From Bacteroidia bacterium (lineage in GTDB: Bacteria; Bacteroidota; Bacteroidia; J057): a DNA stretch of 56,459 nt. The stretch lies in assembly GCA_022760475.1 (NCBI GenBank), contig JALEFZ010000032.1, forward strand, positions 1 to 56,459. The letters run 5' to 3'. Of the stretch, positions 41,865 through 50,928 are shown one piece after another. Under the pieces are notes generated by a model that saw only the letters and a program-made list of their open reading frames with translations, did not search any database and was not told the origin of the DNA. A program made the position numbers and the translations under genes. Within the stretch, counting starts at the first letter, position 1; each line of letters starts with the position of its first letter.

Positions 41865-42359
41865 ATGAAGGTAGCAGATACAAAAAATCCCGTTTGGGAG
41901 ATCATTGCCAGAGTGCCAGACCCTGAGGTTCCGGTCCTTACGGTCTTGGATCTCGGTATCGTAAGGCATGTAGAGTTGGAGGGCAAAGAAATTCGGGTTA
42001 CGATTACACCTACCTACACAGGATGCCCAGCCATGGACATGATTGGAGCCAATATCCGCAAGGAGCTGAAAAAGGAAGGCTTCGAAAAAATTGAGGTTAA
42101 GCTTTCTTTGACACCTGCATGGACTACGGACTGGCTCAGTGAGGAGGGCAAGAAGAAATTGAAAGAATATGGCATTGCACCACCCGTAGGAGCGACGACG
42201 GATAAAAGGGTCTTAATTGGAGAATTTTCAGAAGTGACATGCCCCAGGTGCGAGTCTGAAAATACCCACATGATCAGTCAGTTTGGCTCTACAGCTTGTA
42301 AGGCGCTTTACCAGTGCAAAGATTGCATGGAACCTTTTGATTATTTCAAATGCCACTAA
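41865..42359 (+). CDS. paaD: Phenylacetyl-CoA epoxidase assembly protein PaaD
   Basis: 164 residues from the ATG at 41865; the frame continues upstream into paaC, but that part is not PaaD-like. The N-terminal MIP18/DUF59 domain has VPDPEVPVLTVLDLGIVRHV and PTYTGCPAMDMIGANIRKEL. The C-terminus carries a four-Cys zinc or iron ribbon (CPRCESEN, CKDCMEPFD). It is thought to help mature the iron centre of PaaA or load the Fe-S cluster of PaaE. Its stop is immediately followed by the ATG of paaI, so the two are translationally coupled. Confidence 0.93.
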   Translation: MKVADTKNPVWEIIARVPDPEVPVLTVLDLGIVRHVELEGKEIRVTITPTYTGCPAMDMIGANIRKELKKEGFEKIEVKLSLTPAWTTDWLSEEGKKKLKEYGIAPPVGATTDKRVLIGEFSEVTCPRCESENTHMISQFGSTACKALYQCKDCMEPFDYFKCH

Positions 42360-42791
42360 ATGCCTCATTCCCCTGAAGAAAATATCGCACACATGACCGA
42401 ACATGACCATTTTAGTAGATGGATGGGCATAGAGATTCTTGAAGTAGGGAAGGGTTCATGTAGCATTAGAATGAAGGTCAAAAAAGACATGCTGAATGGC
42501 TTTGGTATCCTTCATGGTGGAGTCAGCTTCGCAATGGCAGACAGTGCCTTGGCATTTGCCTCAAACAGCCATGGAAGGCTTAGTGTAGCCCTGTCTAATT
42601 CCATTACTTATCCAAACCCTTCAAAAGAAGGAGATGAGTTAACTGCAGTCGCCAAAGAAATTTCTTTGGGATTTAAAACTGCATCTTATGACATAAACAT
42701 TACCAATCAGGAGGGGAAAGAGGTTGCACTCTTTCGTGGAACGGTTTACCGTACCTCCAAACCCGTGATTCCTGATAATACTCCTCAATAG
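42360..42791 (+). CDS. paaI: Hotdog-fold acyl-CoA thioesterase PaaI
   Basis: 143 residues. LNGFGILHGGVSFAMADSAL is the hallmark of PaaI (Asn, His and Asp active-site positions), followed by ALSNSITYPNPSKEGDEL. It hydrolyses hydroxyphenylacetyl- or ring-opened CoA esters to free trapped CoA. It begins on the base after the paaD stop. The following ATG of the thiolase is 12 nt past its stop. Confidence 0.92.
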   Translation: MPHSPEENIAHMTEHDHFSRWMGIEILEVGKGSCSIRMKVKKDMLNGFGILHGGVSFAMADSALAFASNSHGRLSVALSNSITYPNPSKEGDELTAVAKEISLGFKTASYDINITNQEGKEVALFRGTVYRTSKPVIPDNTPQ

Positions 42792-42803
42792 TTGCTAAAA
42801 ATT

Positions 42804-44018
42804 ATGAAAGAAGCCTTCATCGTAGATGGGATTCGTACAGCAATCGGAAACTTCCGTGGTACCCTTTCTACTGTAAGAACAGATGACCTTGGGGCTCATG
42901 CGCTTAAAGCATTGCTTGAGCGTCATCCTGATTTTCCCAAAGAAGCTATAGATGATGTAATCATGGGTTGCGCCAATCAGGCGGGAGAGGACAACAGAAA
43001 TGTTGCCAGAATGTGCCTCTTGCTCGCTGGAATTCCCTTCACCGTGCCGGGTGAGACGGTAAACCGCCTGTGTTCTTCAGGTATGTCTGCCATCATCCAT
43101 GCCAATAGAGCTATCAAAGCTGGAGATGGAGATGTCTTCCTGTGCGGGGGAGTAGAAAACATGACCCGAGGCCCTTGGGTCATATCCAAGGTTTCTTCAG
43201 CCTTTGGTAGGGATGCCAAAATGGAAGATTCCAGTTTTGGGTGGAGGTTCGTCAACAAAAAGATGCACCAATTATTTGGTACAGATGGCATGGGGCAAAC
43301 AGCTGAGAACCTTGCAGAAATGTATAAAATCAGCAGGGAAGATCAGGACGCATTTGCCTACAGGTCTCAAATGAAAGCTACTGCTGCACAAAAAAGTGGG
43401 AGACTTTCCCAGGAAATTACCTCAATTGAGATTCCACAAAGGAAGAAAGCTCCGATAATTTTTGATCAGGACGAATTTATAAAACCCAGTACCTCTCTTG
43501 AGGTCCTGGCTAAATTGAGAACCGCATTCAAACCACTGGATCAGGGTGGTTCTGTAACAGCAGGGAACGCCTCTGGTTTGAATGATGGAGCCGCAGCCGT
43601 AATCGTTGCCTCGGACGAAGGGGTCAAGCAGCACAATTTCAACCCACTGGCAAGGATTGTTAGCTCCGCTGTAACTGGGGTTGAACCCCGGATCATGGGC
43701 ATCGGGCCAGTTTCCGCATCAAATAAAGCCCTGGCAAAAGCTGGCCTCAGCATGGACGATATCGAGCTAATCGAGTTGAATGAAGCGTTTGCAGCTCAGA
43801 GCCTGGCATGTATCCGAGAATGGGGCCTCCAGGATGACGATCCACGAATCAACCCAAACGGAGGAGCCATTGCTATTGGGCATCCACTTGGAGTTACTGG
43901 AACCAGAATCATGCATTCTGCAGCCCTTCAGCTACAACAGGAAAACAAAAGATACGCCCTTGTAACAATGTGTATAGGGGTTGGGCAAGGCTATGCAACA
44001 ATACTTGAAAGGGCTTAA
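42804..44018 (+). CDS. paaJ: 3-oxoadipyl-CoA/3-oxo-5,6-dehydrosuberyl-CoA thiolase
   Basis: 404 residues from the ATG at 42804; an in-frame TTG four codons upstream is less likely. Nucleophile Cys90 lies in VNRLCSSGMSA. The second catalytic pair is in GGAIAIGHPLGVTGTR and ALVTMCIGVGQGYA. The start RTAIGNFRGTLSTVRTDDLG and the NECG-like CGGVENMTRGPWV region are typical of the PcaF/PaaJ group. It cleaves beta-ketoacyl-CoA to acetyl-CoA and succinyl-CoA or a shortened acyl-CoA. Placement in the paa operon supports the name. Confidence 0.92.
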   Translation: MKEAFIVDGIRTAIGNFRGTLSTVRTDDLGAHALKALLERHPDFPKEAIDDVIMGCANQAGEDNRNVARMCLLLAGIPFTVPGETVNRLCSSGMSAIIHANRAIKAGDGDVFLCGGVENMTRGPWVISKVSSAFGRDAKMEDSSFGWRFVNKKMHQLFGTDGMGQTAENLAEMYKISREDQDAFAYRSQMKATAAQKSGRLSQEITSIEIPQRKKAPIIFDQDEFIKPSTSLEVLAKLRTAFKPLDQGGSVTAGNASGLNDGAAAVIVASDEGVKQHNFNPLARIVSSAVTGVEPRIMGIGPVSASNKALAKAGLSMDDIELIELNEAFAAQSLACIREWGLQDDDPRINPNGGAIAIGHPLGVTGTRIMHSAALQLQQENKRYALVTMCIGVGQGYATILERA

Positions 44019-44066
44019 TTGTTTTTAGGTATTTTTTGAAACTAACATCCTCAAACCAAATACAAT

Positions 44067-46121
44067 ATGGCTACTAAACTCGCAAACTATATAGAAGGTA
44101 GATGGCAGGAATTTTCAGGGGAAGGCATTCCTCAGTTCCACGCCGTTACTGGCGAGGTAATCAGCAGTGTGAACGCTGATGTACTTGATTATGAATCCAT
44201 TCTGGCTTATGGAAGAAGGGTGGGTAATCCTGCTCTAAGGAAAATGACCTTTCAGGAAAGAGGGCTTATGCTCAAGGCACTTGCCCTTCATTTGTATGCC
44301 AAACGTAAGGAATATTATCCCATCAGTTATCAAACTGGTGCTACAAAGGGCGATAGCTGGATTGACATCGATGGAGGAATTGGAAACCTCTTTGCTTACG
44401 CTAGTTTGCGTAGGCAATTTGGTGATGAGCCCTACATCGTGGATGGAGAGGCTGCTGGCCTTTCAAAAGAAGGAACCTTTATCGGACACCACATCATGCT
44501 ACCCAAAAGGGGGGTTGCTGTTCACATCAATGCCTTCAACTTCCCGATCTGGGGAATGCTAGAGAAGTGCGCTGTCAATTGGCTGGCTGGTATGCCAGCA
44601 GTGGTAAAACCGGCTGAGCAAACATCCTTCCTGACTCATGTCATGGTTAAAGACATCATCGAATCAGGAATTCTTCCTGAGGGTGCTTTGCAATTGGTAT
44701 GTGGCTCGGGTGTGGGAATCCTTGAACCACTTAATTTCCAGGATGTAGTTACATTCACAGGTTCCGCTTCTACCGGAAGGATGTTGAAGACCCACAAGCG
44801 AATCGTTGAAGAGGCTGTTCCATTTACCATGGAGGCAGATTCGCTTAATGCGGCAGTCTTAGGTCCAGGTGTTACCCCTGACTCAGAGGAGTTTGGACTG
44901 TTTATCAAAGAGATACGTCGTGAAATGACGGTTAAATGTGGGCAGAAATGTACAGCTATCCGACGTATCATTGTTCCTGAGAATCTTGTCGATGAAGTAA
45001 GAGGAGCATTGACCAGCCAGTTGGGTAAGGTTACCATTGGTAGTCCTTTTGAAGAAGCTGCCAGAATGGGTGCCTTGATCAACCGCAACCAAATGGATGA
45101 GGTGAAGAAGTCAGTGGAGGAGTTGTTGACCGAGAATGAACTGGTCTTTGGGGATCTTCATGGAGAGGGTGAAGCCCTTGGCGGAGAATGGAACAAAGGA
45201 GCTTTCATGAGCCCTATCCTTATGATCAATGACGATCCATTTAACAAACATAAAACTCATACCGTAGAGGCATTTGGTCCTATTTCTACCATTTTGCCCT
45301 ACAAAAATATGGATGAGGCGATCGAGCTTTCGCAAATGGGCAAAGGATCATTGGTAAGTACGATTGCTACTTTTGATGATAGCATTGCGCGAGAATTTGT
45401 AATGGGGGCTGCTACCCATCATGGAAGGATCCTGATCCTCAACCGCGAATCTGCAAAAGAAAGCACCGGACATGGTTCTCCTATGCCGATGTTGACCCAC
45501 GGTGGCCCTGGACGTGCAGGAGGAGGCGAAGAAATGGGAGGTGTCAGAGGGGTAAAGCATTACATGCAGCGCTGCGCAATCCAGGGAACCCCAACCAGCA
45601 TTACCGCTGTTACCAATGTCTACCAGCAAGGTTCCAGGTTGAATGAAACAGAGGTGCATCCCTTCAGGAAACATTTTGAGGATTTGGTAGTGGGGGAAAG
45701 CCTGATTACGGCCAAACACACCGTAACCGAGGCTGATGTCGTCAACTTCGCCAATGTATCGGGTGATCATTTCTATGCCCATACGGATGTTACCTCACTG
45801 GATGGAACTATCTTTGAAGGCAGGGTAGCGCATGGTTATTATGTGCTCTCCAAAGCAGCTGGATTGTTTGTGGAGGCAAAGAAAGGCCCCGTTTTGCTAA
45901 ATTATGGCATTGAATCCTGCCGCTTCACCAAACCGGTTTATCCTGGCATGACCATCGGTGTAAAATTCACAGTGAAGGAAAAAATTTCCCAGGAGAAAAA
46001 GGACGAGGAAGATGTAGCCAAGGGAATTGTCAAATTTATGGTAGACGTTTACGATGAGACAGGTGAAACTGTCGCTATCGCAACCATCCTTACCATGGTA
46101 AAAAAATTGAATCAGGATTAA
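44067..46121 (+). CDS. paaZ: Bifunctional oxepin-CoA hydrolase / 3-oxo-5,6-dehydrosuberyl-CoA semialdehyde dehydrogenase
   Basis: 684 residues. The N-terminal ~520 residues are an aldehyde dehydrogenase: [17 protein letters not shown] holds the general-base Glu, and [13 protein letters not shown] the catalytic Cys. The C-terminal ~150 residues are a MaoC-like hydratase ([19 protein letters not shown], then [15 protein letters not shown]). PaaZ opens the oxepin-CoA ring and oxidises the aldehyde to the acid. Both active sites look intact. It lies 48 nt after the thiolase and 15 nt before the hydratase. Confidence 0.96.
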   Translation: MATKLANYIEGRWQEFSGEGIPQFHAVTGEVISSVNADVLDYESILAYGRRVGNPALRKMTFQERGLMLKALALHLYAKRKEYYPISYQTGATKGDSWIDIDGGIGNLFAYASLRRQFGDEPYIVDGEAAGLSKEGTFIGHHIMLPKRGVAVHINAFNFPIWGMLEKCAVNWLAGMPAVVKPAEQTSFLTHVMVKDIIESGILPEGALQLVCGSGVGILEPLNFQDVVTFTGSASTGRMLKTHKRIVEEAVPFTMEADSLNAAVLGPGVTPDSEEFGLFIKEIRREMTVKCGQKCTAIRRIIVPENLVDEVRGALTSQLGKVTIGSPFEEAARMGALINRNQMDEVKKSVEELLTENELVFGDLHGEGEALGGEWNKGAFMSPILMINDDPFNKHKTHTVEAFGPISTILPYKNMDEAIELSQMGKGSLVSTIATFDDSIAREFVMGAATHHGRILILNRESAKESTGHGSPMPMLTHGGPGRAGGGEEMGGVRGVKHYMQRCAIQGTPTSITAVTNVYQQGSRLNETEVHPFRKHFEDLVVGESLITAKHTVTEADVVNFANVSGDHFYAHTDVTSLDGTIFEGRVAHGYYVLSKAAGLFVEAKKGPVLLNYGIESCRFTKPVYPGMTIGVKFTVKEKISQEKKDEEDVAKGIVKFMVDVYDETGETVAIATILTMVKKLNQD

Positions 46122-46136
46122 TTCTTAAGAAATATC

Positions 46137-46907
46137 ATGAGCGAGATAATTCAGGCAGGAAGTGTAAGCCTAGATGTGGAAAACAGCATCGGGACAATTA
46201 CCTTTTTTCATCCAAGTCATAATTCATTGCCAGGGAAACTGCTTTCTGAATTGGCTAAAACGATCAGTTATGCCAGTGAAAGAGAAGATATTAAGGTGAT
46301 TATCCTTAAAAGTGGTGGGGAACGTACATTCTGTGCGGGTGCCAGTTTTGACGAATTGGTGGCTATTGAAGAGCTTGAAGTAGGGAAAAAATTCTTCATG
46401 GGCTTTGCCAATGTGATCAATGCATGCAGGAAATCATCCAAATTGATCATTGGAAGGGTTCAAGGCAAGGCTGTCGGTGGAGGAGTAGGAGTTGCGGCAG
46501 CAACGGACTATTGTTTTGCTACCAAATTTGCCTCGGTTAAACTCAGTGAGTTGGCAGTTGGAATTGGCCCCTTTGTAGTAGGTCCAGCTGTGGAGCGTAA
46601 AATCGGCCTTTCAGCCATGTCTCTTTTGGCCATCAATGCTACAGAATGGCAAACTGCTCATTGGGCAAAAGAAAAAGGATTATATGCGGAGGTATTTGAA
46701 AATGCCGAAGAGATGGATGCTGCCATCATGGAGTTGGCCAGCAAATTGGCAAATTCCAATCCTGAAGCCATGACCGAACTCAAAAGAATTTTTTGGGAAG
46801 GTTGTGAAAATTGGGATGAACTATTAGCAGATCGTGCTGCAACCAGTGGAAAATTGGTGCTTTCTGACTATTCTAAACATGCCATTTCTGCCTTTAAAGC
46901 GAAATAA
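46137..46907 (+). CDS. Enoyl-CoA hydratase/isomerase of the paa operon
   Basis: 256 residues, crotonase fold. CoA-binding and oxyanion parts are GGERTFCAGASFDELVAIEE and IIGRVQGKAVGGGVGVAAAT. KLSELAVGIGPFVVGPAVER keeps one catalytic Glu (SEL), but the first family Glu (in GGGxELA) is replaced: GGGVGVAAATD. It may therefore act as an isomerase or on an unusual substrate. By context it should hydrate or shift the double bond of the dehydroadipyl-CoA steps (PaaF/PaaG role). It is the last gene, followed by a terminator. Confidence 0.85.
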   Translation: MSEIIQAGSVSLDVENSIGTITFFHPSHNSLPGKLLSELAKTISYASEREDIKVIILKSGGERTFCAGASFDELVAIEELEVGKKFFMGFANVINACRKSSKLIIGRVQGKAVGGGVGVAAATDYCFATKFASVKLSELAVGIGPFVVGPAVERKIGLSAMSLLAINATEWQTAHWAKEKGLYAEVFENAEEMDAAIMELASKLANSNPEAMTELKRIFWEGCENWDELLADRAATSGKLVLSDYSKHAISAFKAK

Positions 46908-46930
46908 AGACTAGCAAGCTGTAACTGAAA

Positions 46931-46970
46931 AAGGGGGTAGAATTAATTTTCTACACCCCTTTCTTTTATT
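46931..46970 (+). terminator. Terminator of the paa operon
   Basis: AAGGGGGTAGAA and TTCTACACCCCTT form a long stem (one mismatch) around a short AT loop, followed by TTCTTTTATT. It lies 24 nt after the hydratase stop and separates the operon from the convergent SH3 lipoprotein gene. Confidence 0.88.
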
Positions 46971-46984
46971 GTTCTGATTTCAGC

Positions 46985-48025
46985 CTAATCCAGGTACCTC
47001 CTGGAGGTATAATGTCCATAGACCCAGCCTTCAGCGTCTCCATACTGGACACGGTACCAAAAATCGTAAAAGGCTCCCAGGGAATCCCTCTCTCCGATGT
47101 CGAGAATCAGACAAATATCATCCTTGGTTAATTGCTTCATTTGATTGGCATTCCCCATTCCCATATCTGGATTGGAATGCATCCAGGTATCATTCTCGGT
47201 GATGAATAATTTAGAGCCAGGCTTGAAAAGTTCATTTTGAATGTCTTCATTCTCAGTCTCCTTGATTTTTCCCTGAACCATGGCATAGAGGGGGGACTTC
47301 TCATCAATCCCGGGTATTTGAAGAATGCTTCTAAGTCTTTCCAGTTTCTTATCAGTAGACTTGGTCGTTACCGCCTTGTATAGCAACAATGCTGCTTTTA
47401 CGTCTCTGGTCGAAGTACTGATATGCTTGGGTTGATGAATCCATCCTTTCTTGATCTTTCTTCGGCTGGACACATGGTACCATGACTTTCCTCCCGGTTT
47501 GGTGGGATCCTGAATCAAAACTATAATTTCTCCTGGATCAAGAAAGTCATCTCTAAGCGTCATTTGGTCTGGCCTACGGTAAAGATAGGTTTTTTGTAGC
47601 ACCACAGCCGGTTTGGCATATTTTTCAAACAGATATTCTTGTACCCATCCTTCCTTACCATCTTTTAGCTTGACCTTCATGTAGTCCCTGCGGTCTTTTT
47701 TTATGCGAACGGTTGAATCAAGCAGTTCCACCACTTCCCCATATCGTATTGAGGTAATCCAGTTGTCCTCTCCATCCTTGGTATAGGTTTTCCTTCCTGG
47801 CTCTTGACGAAGCGAGGCATATGGAGTCCATACACATACGGCTGATTTATGTAGGGGAAGGGTATCTTTAGGAACCACAGGCACTTCCCCTTCCGTTACA
47901 ATTTCGCCTTCAGTAGCTCGACCCTGATTACATGAAGTAAGCAGGAGCAAAAGTAGCAATCCCAGGAAAATCCCTACTTTACCTAACACCGACGAAAAGA
48001 ATGTCTTTCCAGTCATACAAATCAT
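46985..48025 (-). CDS. Lipoprotein with bacterial SH3-like domains
   Basis: 346 residues. A Leu-rich signal ends LLLLLLTSC, so it is a lipoprotein. At least three SH3b-like stretches occur: SAVCVWTPYASLRQEPGRKT with VKLKDGKEGWVQEYLF; VVLQKTYLYRRPDQM with SWYHVSSRRKIKKGWIHQ; and KLFITENDTWMHSNPDM with WYRVQYGDAEGWVYGHY. SH3b domains usually bind peptidoglycan. No peptidase domain is present. It is on the opposite strand from its neighbours and stands alone. Confidence 0.82.
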   Translation of the reverse strand: MICMTGKTFFSSVLGKVGIFLGLLLLLLLTSCNQGRATEGEIVTEGEVPVVPKDTLPLHKSAVCVWTPYASLRQEPGRKTYTKDGEDNWITSIRYGEVVELLDSTVRIKKDRRDYMKVKLKDGKEGWVQEYLFEKYAKPAVVLQKTYLYRRPDQMTLRDDFLDPGEIIVLIQDPTKPGGKSWYHVSSRRKIKKGWIHQPKHISTSTRDVKAALLLYKAVTTKSTDKKLERLRSILQIPGIDEKSPLYAMVQGKIKETENEDIQNELFKPGSKLFITENDTWMHSNPDMGMGNANQMKQLTKDDICLILDIGERDSLGAFYDFWYRVQYGDAEGWVYGHYTSRRYLD

Positions 48026-48170
48026 TTTATCCTTATTGCAATTTAGGTTTTCAAAGAATCATAATCAAAACATTATCACTGACCTAAAACGCATTTATGC
48101 AAAGATTTCTTTTATTTTGGTGAATTTGTTGGTTAATTTTTCCATTTACGAATAGAGTTCTTGTTAAAAG

Positions 48171-48836
48171 ATGACTGAAAATGAGGCAGTAACAAAACAG
48201 AAGCTCGTGATAGTTGGGGCTGGTGGCTTCGGTCGAGAGCTTTACCAATTAATTACAGACATCAATCAAAATGGTGGCGATCTTGAAGTTTTGGGCTTTG
48301 TTGATAATTCAATTCCTATAAAATTGCCGAAACAAGTATCTGTTTTGGGTACTGATCAATGGGCTTTCAAACACCTGAATAAAAATCACTTTTTTACCCT
48401 TGGATTGGGGAATTCAAGAATCAGGCAAAAACTCTCCAAGACCTATCTTGCTGCAGGGCTAAATCCCATCAATCTGATACATCCTGACGTTCATATAGGT
48501 TATAATTTCATTTTGGGAGAGGGAAATATCATTTGTGCAGGAACAATAATTACGACTGATGTAAAAATCGGAAACTTTGTTAACATCAACCTCCAATGTA
48601 CCCTTGGACACGACTGCCGATTGGGAAATTTTGTAAGCCTTCATCCCGGAGTGAGAATAAGTGGAAATGTTGAAATCGGAGCTGGAACTGAAGTCGGAAC
48701 AGGTGCTATCTTGTTGCCAGGAGTAAAAGTGGGAGAGAATTGCACGATAGGTGCAGGAGCTGTTGTAACAAAAAATTGTGAAGCCGGAAAAACCTATGTA
48801 GGCATTCCTGCGAGAGAAATGACGAAGAATGGCTGA
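48171..48836 (+). CDS. NeuD/PglD-family sugar O- or N-acetyltransferase
   Basis: 221 residues. The N-terminal Rossmann-like subdomain starts LVIVGAGGFGRELYQLI. The C-terminal left-handed beta-helix has hexapeptide repeats (NFVSLHPGVRISGNVEIGAG, GAILLPGVKVGENCTIGAGA), with the catalytic His likely in TLGHDCRLG. The family acetylates amino sugars or sialic acid with acetyl-CoA, for surface glycans or glycolipids. Its last 8 nt overlap the recG start, so the two are coupled. Substrate not known; note the sialate O-acetylesterases 30 kb away, though no link is shown. Confidence 0.9.
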   Translation: MTENEAVTKQKLVIVGAGGFGRELYQLITDINQNGGDLEVLGFVDNSIPIKLPKQVSVLGTDQWAFKHLNKNHFFTLGLGNSRIRQKLSKTYLAAGLNPINLIHPDVHIGYNFILGEGNIICAGTIITTDVKIGNFVNINLQCTLGHDCRLGNFVSLHPGVRISGNVEIGAGTEVGTGAILLPGVKVGENCTIGAGAVVTKNCEAGKTYVGIPAREMTKNG

Positions 48837-50928
48837 TATCTGGGACAAAGACATCATGTACCTTAAAAAGGTAGGCCCCAAGCGGGCAGAAGTCCTGAAA
48901 AAGGAGTGCCAGATTCGTACTTACCGCGATTTGTTGAATTATTTTCCACGCAAATACGTAGATCGAAGCTACGTAGCCAAAGTAGGTGAACTTCAAGGGG
49001 AAGAACATTCTGTAACCCTGGTGGGGAGAATCACCCGATTTGCCTTGAATAATTCCAAGCGTGGACGTTCCATCCTCAATGCTACCTTCACCGATGATAC
49101 AGGTGAAATGGACTTGACCTGGTTTCAAGGGGCTAAGTGGATTCAAAATAGCCTGAAGGTGGGTGAAGAAATCGCCATTTTTGGTAAACCAAGTTTTTAC
49201 AAAAGTCGCTTCCAAATTACCCATCCCGAGATTGATTGGTTGAAGGATGACCAGCAAAAAGCCCCTGCACAAATAGTCCCATATTATCCTTCAAGCGAAA
49301 AACTCCAACGCCTTGGCCTTGATTCCAAAGGTATTCGAGCTTTGGTGAAACAAATGTTGGCGGAAGCAGGCTCAGCACTCAAAGAAAATTTACCTGAGGA
49401 TTTTGTTCAAAGACATAACCTTCTCGGAAGGCCCCAGGCATTGATGAACATACATTTTCCGACAGACTTTGAAAAGATGATGGCCGCCAAAAGGAGGCTA
49501 AAGTTCGAAGAACTGTTTTATTTCCAAATTTTGCTTGCTCGGAGGCGTAGAACCTCCAAATTGGGTCATTCTGCAGAGCCCTTTCCTGAGGTGGGGAGAT
49601 ATTTCCTTGATTTTTATGAACAGCACCTTCCTTTTGAGCTTACAGGTGCACAAAAGCGAGTATTAAAAGAAATCAGGAAAGATTTGGGTAGGCCTATTCA
49701 AATGAATCGCCTGATCCAGGGAGATGTGGGTGCAGGTAAAACGATGGTGGCCTTTATGACCATGCTCATCGCCAAGGACAATGGTTTCCAGACCGCATTC
49801 ATGGCTCCAACGGCCATCCTGGCAGAGCAGCATCGGAGGAAGATCTCCAAGATGGGAGAAAAAGTTGGCCTAACAACCGCTTTTCTGGTCGGAGGACAGC
49901 GTAAGGCTGAACGGACCCAGGAACTTGAGCGAGTCAAAAATGGAGAAGCAGATATTGTCATTGGTACCCATGCCCTGATTGAGCCAACGGTGCAATTCAA
50001 GAAACTTGGCCTGGCCATCATCGATGAGCAGCATAAGTTTGGCGTTCTCCAGCGGGCAAAATTGTGGTCCAAAGCAAGTCCTTATCCGCACAACATGGTC
50101 ATGACTGCTACCCCCATTCCTCGAACCCTGGCCATGACAGTCTATGGCGACATCGACGTATCAGTCATCGATGAGCTTCCACCTGGACGAAAGCCCATCA
50201 AAACCCTTGTTTATGGAGAGTCCAAGCGCCTGGAGGTGTTTGGTTTTATTCGAAGTGAACTGGAAAAAGGGAGACAGGCATATGTGGTGTATCCCCTGGT
50301 GGAAGAGTCTGAAAAACTGGATTTGGTGGCTGCTGAGAAGGGATTTGAATTGCTGGAGAAATATTTCAAGGGTTTTCGGGTTGGGATGGTTCATGGGAAG
50401 ATGAAGCCTGAGAATAAGGAGTTTGAAATGAATCGTTTTGTGAAAAACGAAACCCAATTGTTGGTATCTACGACGGTAATTGAGGTGGGAGTAGATGTGC
50501 CCAATTCTACCTTGATGCTCATCGAAAATGCAGAGCGTTTTGGCCTTTCCCAACTACATCAGCTTCGCGGAAGGGTGGGGCGGGGGCAGTTTCAATCCTA
50601 TTGCATCCTGATGGCTGGAAAAAAACTTTCTTCTGACGGCCGAAAAAGGCTTAAAGCCATGAGGGATTCTACTGACGGTTTTAAAATTTCCGAAATTGAT
50701 CTCGAACTCCGGGGACCTGGAGATTTCCTTGGAACCAGGCAATCAGGCCTTCCTCAGTTCACCATTGCCAACATAGTCGAAGACCAGGAGATCCTGGCTG
50801 AAGCCAGAGATGCTGCCTTCGAAATCATTGAGAAAGACCCTGAATTGAAAATGGAGGAACACCGGGCGATAAAGTTTTACTTCGAACGCTTTTTAAAATC
50901 TCAGGCTAAATTGGGCATTGTGGCTTAG
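48829..50928 (+). CDS. recG: ATP-dependent DNA helicase RecG
   Basis: 699 residues, normal length. The wedge/OB domain (about 60-160) precedes the helicase core. Walker A is in IQGDVGAGKTMVA (near residue 304), the DExH box is AIIDEQHKFGVLQ (near 399), then VMTATPIPRTLAM, and the C-terminal part has NAERFGLSQLHQLRGRVGRG and ELRGPGDFLGTRQSG, typical RecG. It reverses stalled replication forks and processes Holliday junctions. It overlaps the acetyltransferase gene by 8 nt and the end of the convergent fusion gene by 4 nt. Confidence 0.97.
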   Translation: MADIWDKDIMYLKKVGPKRAEVLKKECQIRTYRDLLNYFPRKYVDRSYVAKVGELQGEEHSVTLVGRITRFALNNSKRGRSILNATFTDDTGEMDLTWFQGAKWIQNSLKVGEEIAIFGKPSFYKSRFQITHPEIDWLKDDQQKAPAQIVPYYPSSEKLQRLGLDSKGIRALVKQMLAEAGSALKENLPEDFVQRHNLLGRPQALMNIHFPTDFEKMMAAKRRLKFEELFYFQILLARRRRTSKLGHSAEPFPEVGRYFLDFYEQHLPFELTGAQKRVLKEIRKDLGRPIQMNRLIQGDVGAGKTMVAFMTMLIAKDNGFQTAFMAPTAILAEQHRRKISKMGEKVGLTTAFLVGGQRKAERTQELERVKNGEADIVIGTHALIEPTVQFKKLGLAIIDEQHKFGVLQRAKLWSKASPYPHNMVMTATPIPRTLAMTVYGDIDVSVIDELPPGRKPIKTLVYGESKRLEVFGFIRSELEKGRQAYVVYPLVEESEKLDLVAAEKGFELLEKYFKGFRVGMVHGKMKPENKEFEMNRFVKNETQLLVSTTVIEVGVDVPNSTLMLIENAERFGLSQLHQLRGRVGRGQFQSYCILMAGKKLSSDGRKRLKAMRDSTDGFKISEIDLELRGPGDFLGTRQSGLPQFTIANIVEDQEILAEARDAAFEIIEKDPELKMEEHRAIKFYFERFLKSQAKLGIVA

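Noticed and set aside
42780..42803. TTG start for the thiolase gene
   Set aside because: The ATG four codons later begins the conserved MKEAFIVDGIRTAIG sequence.
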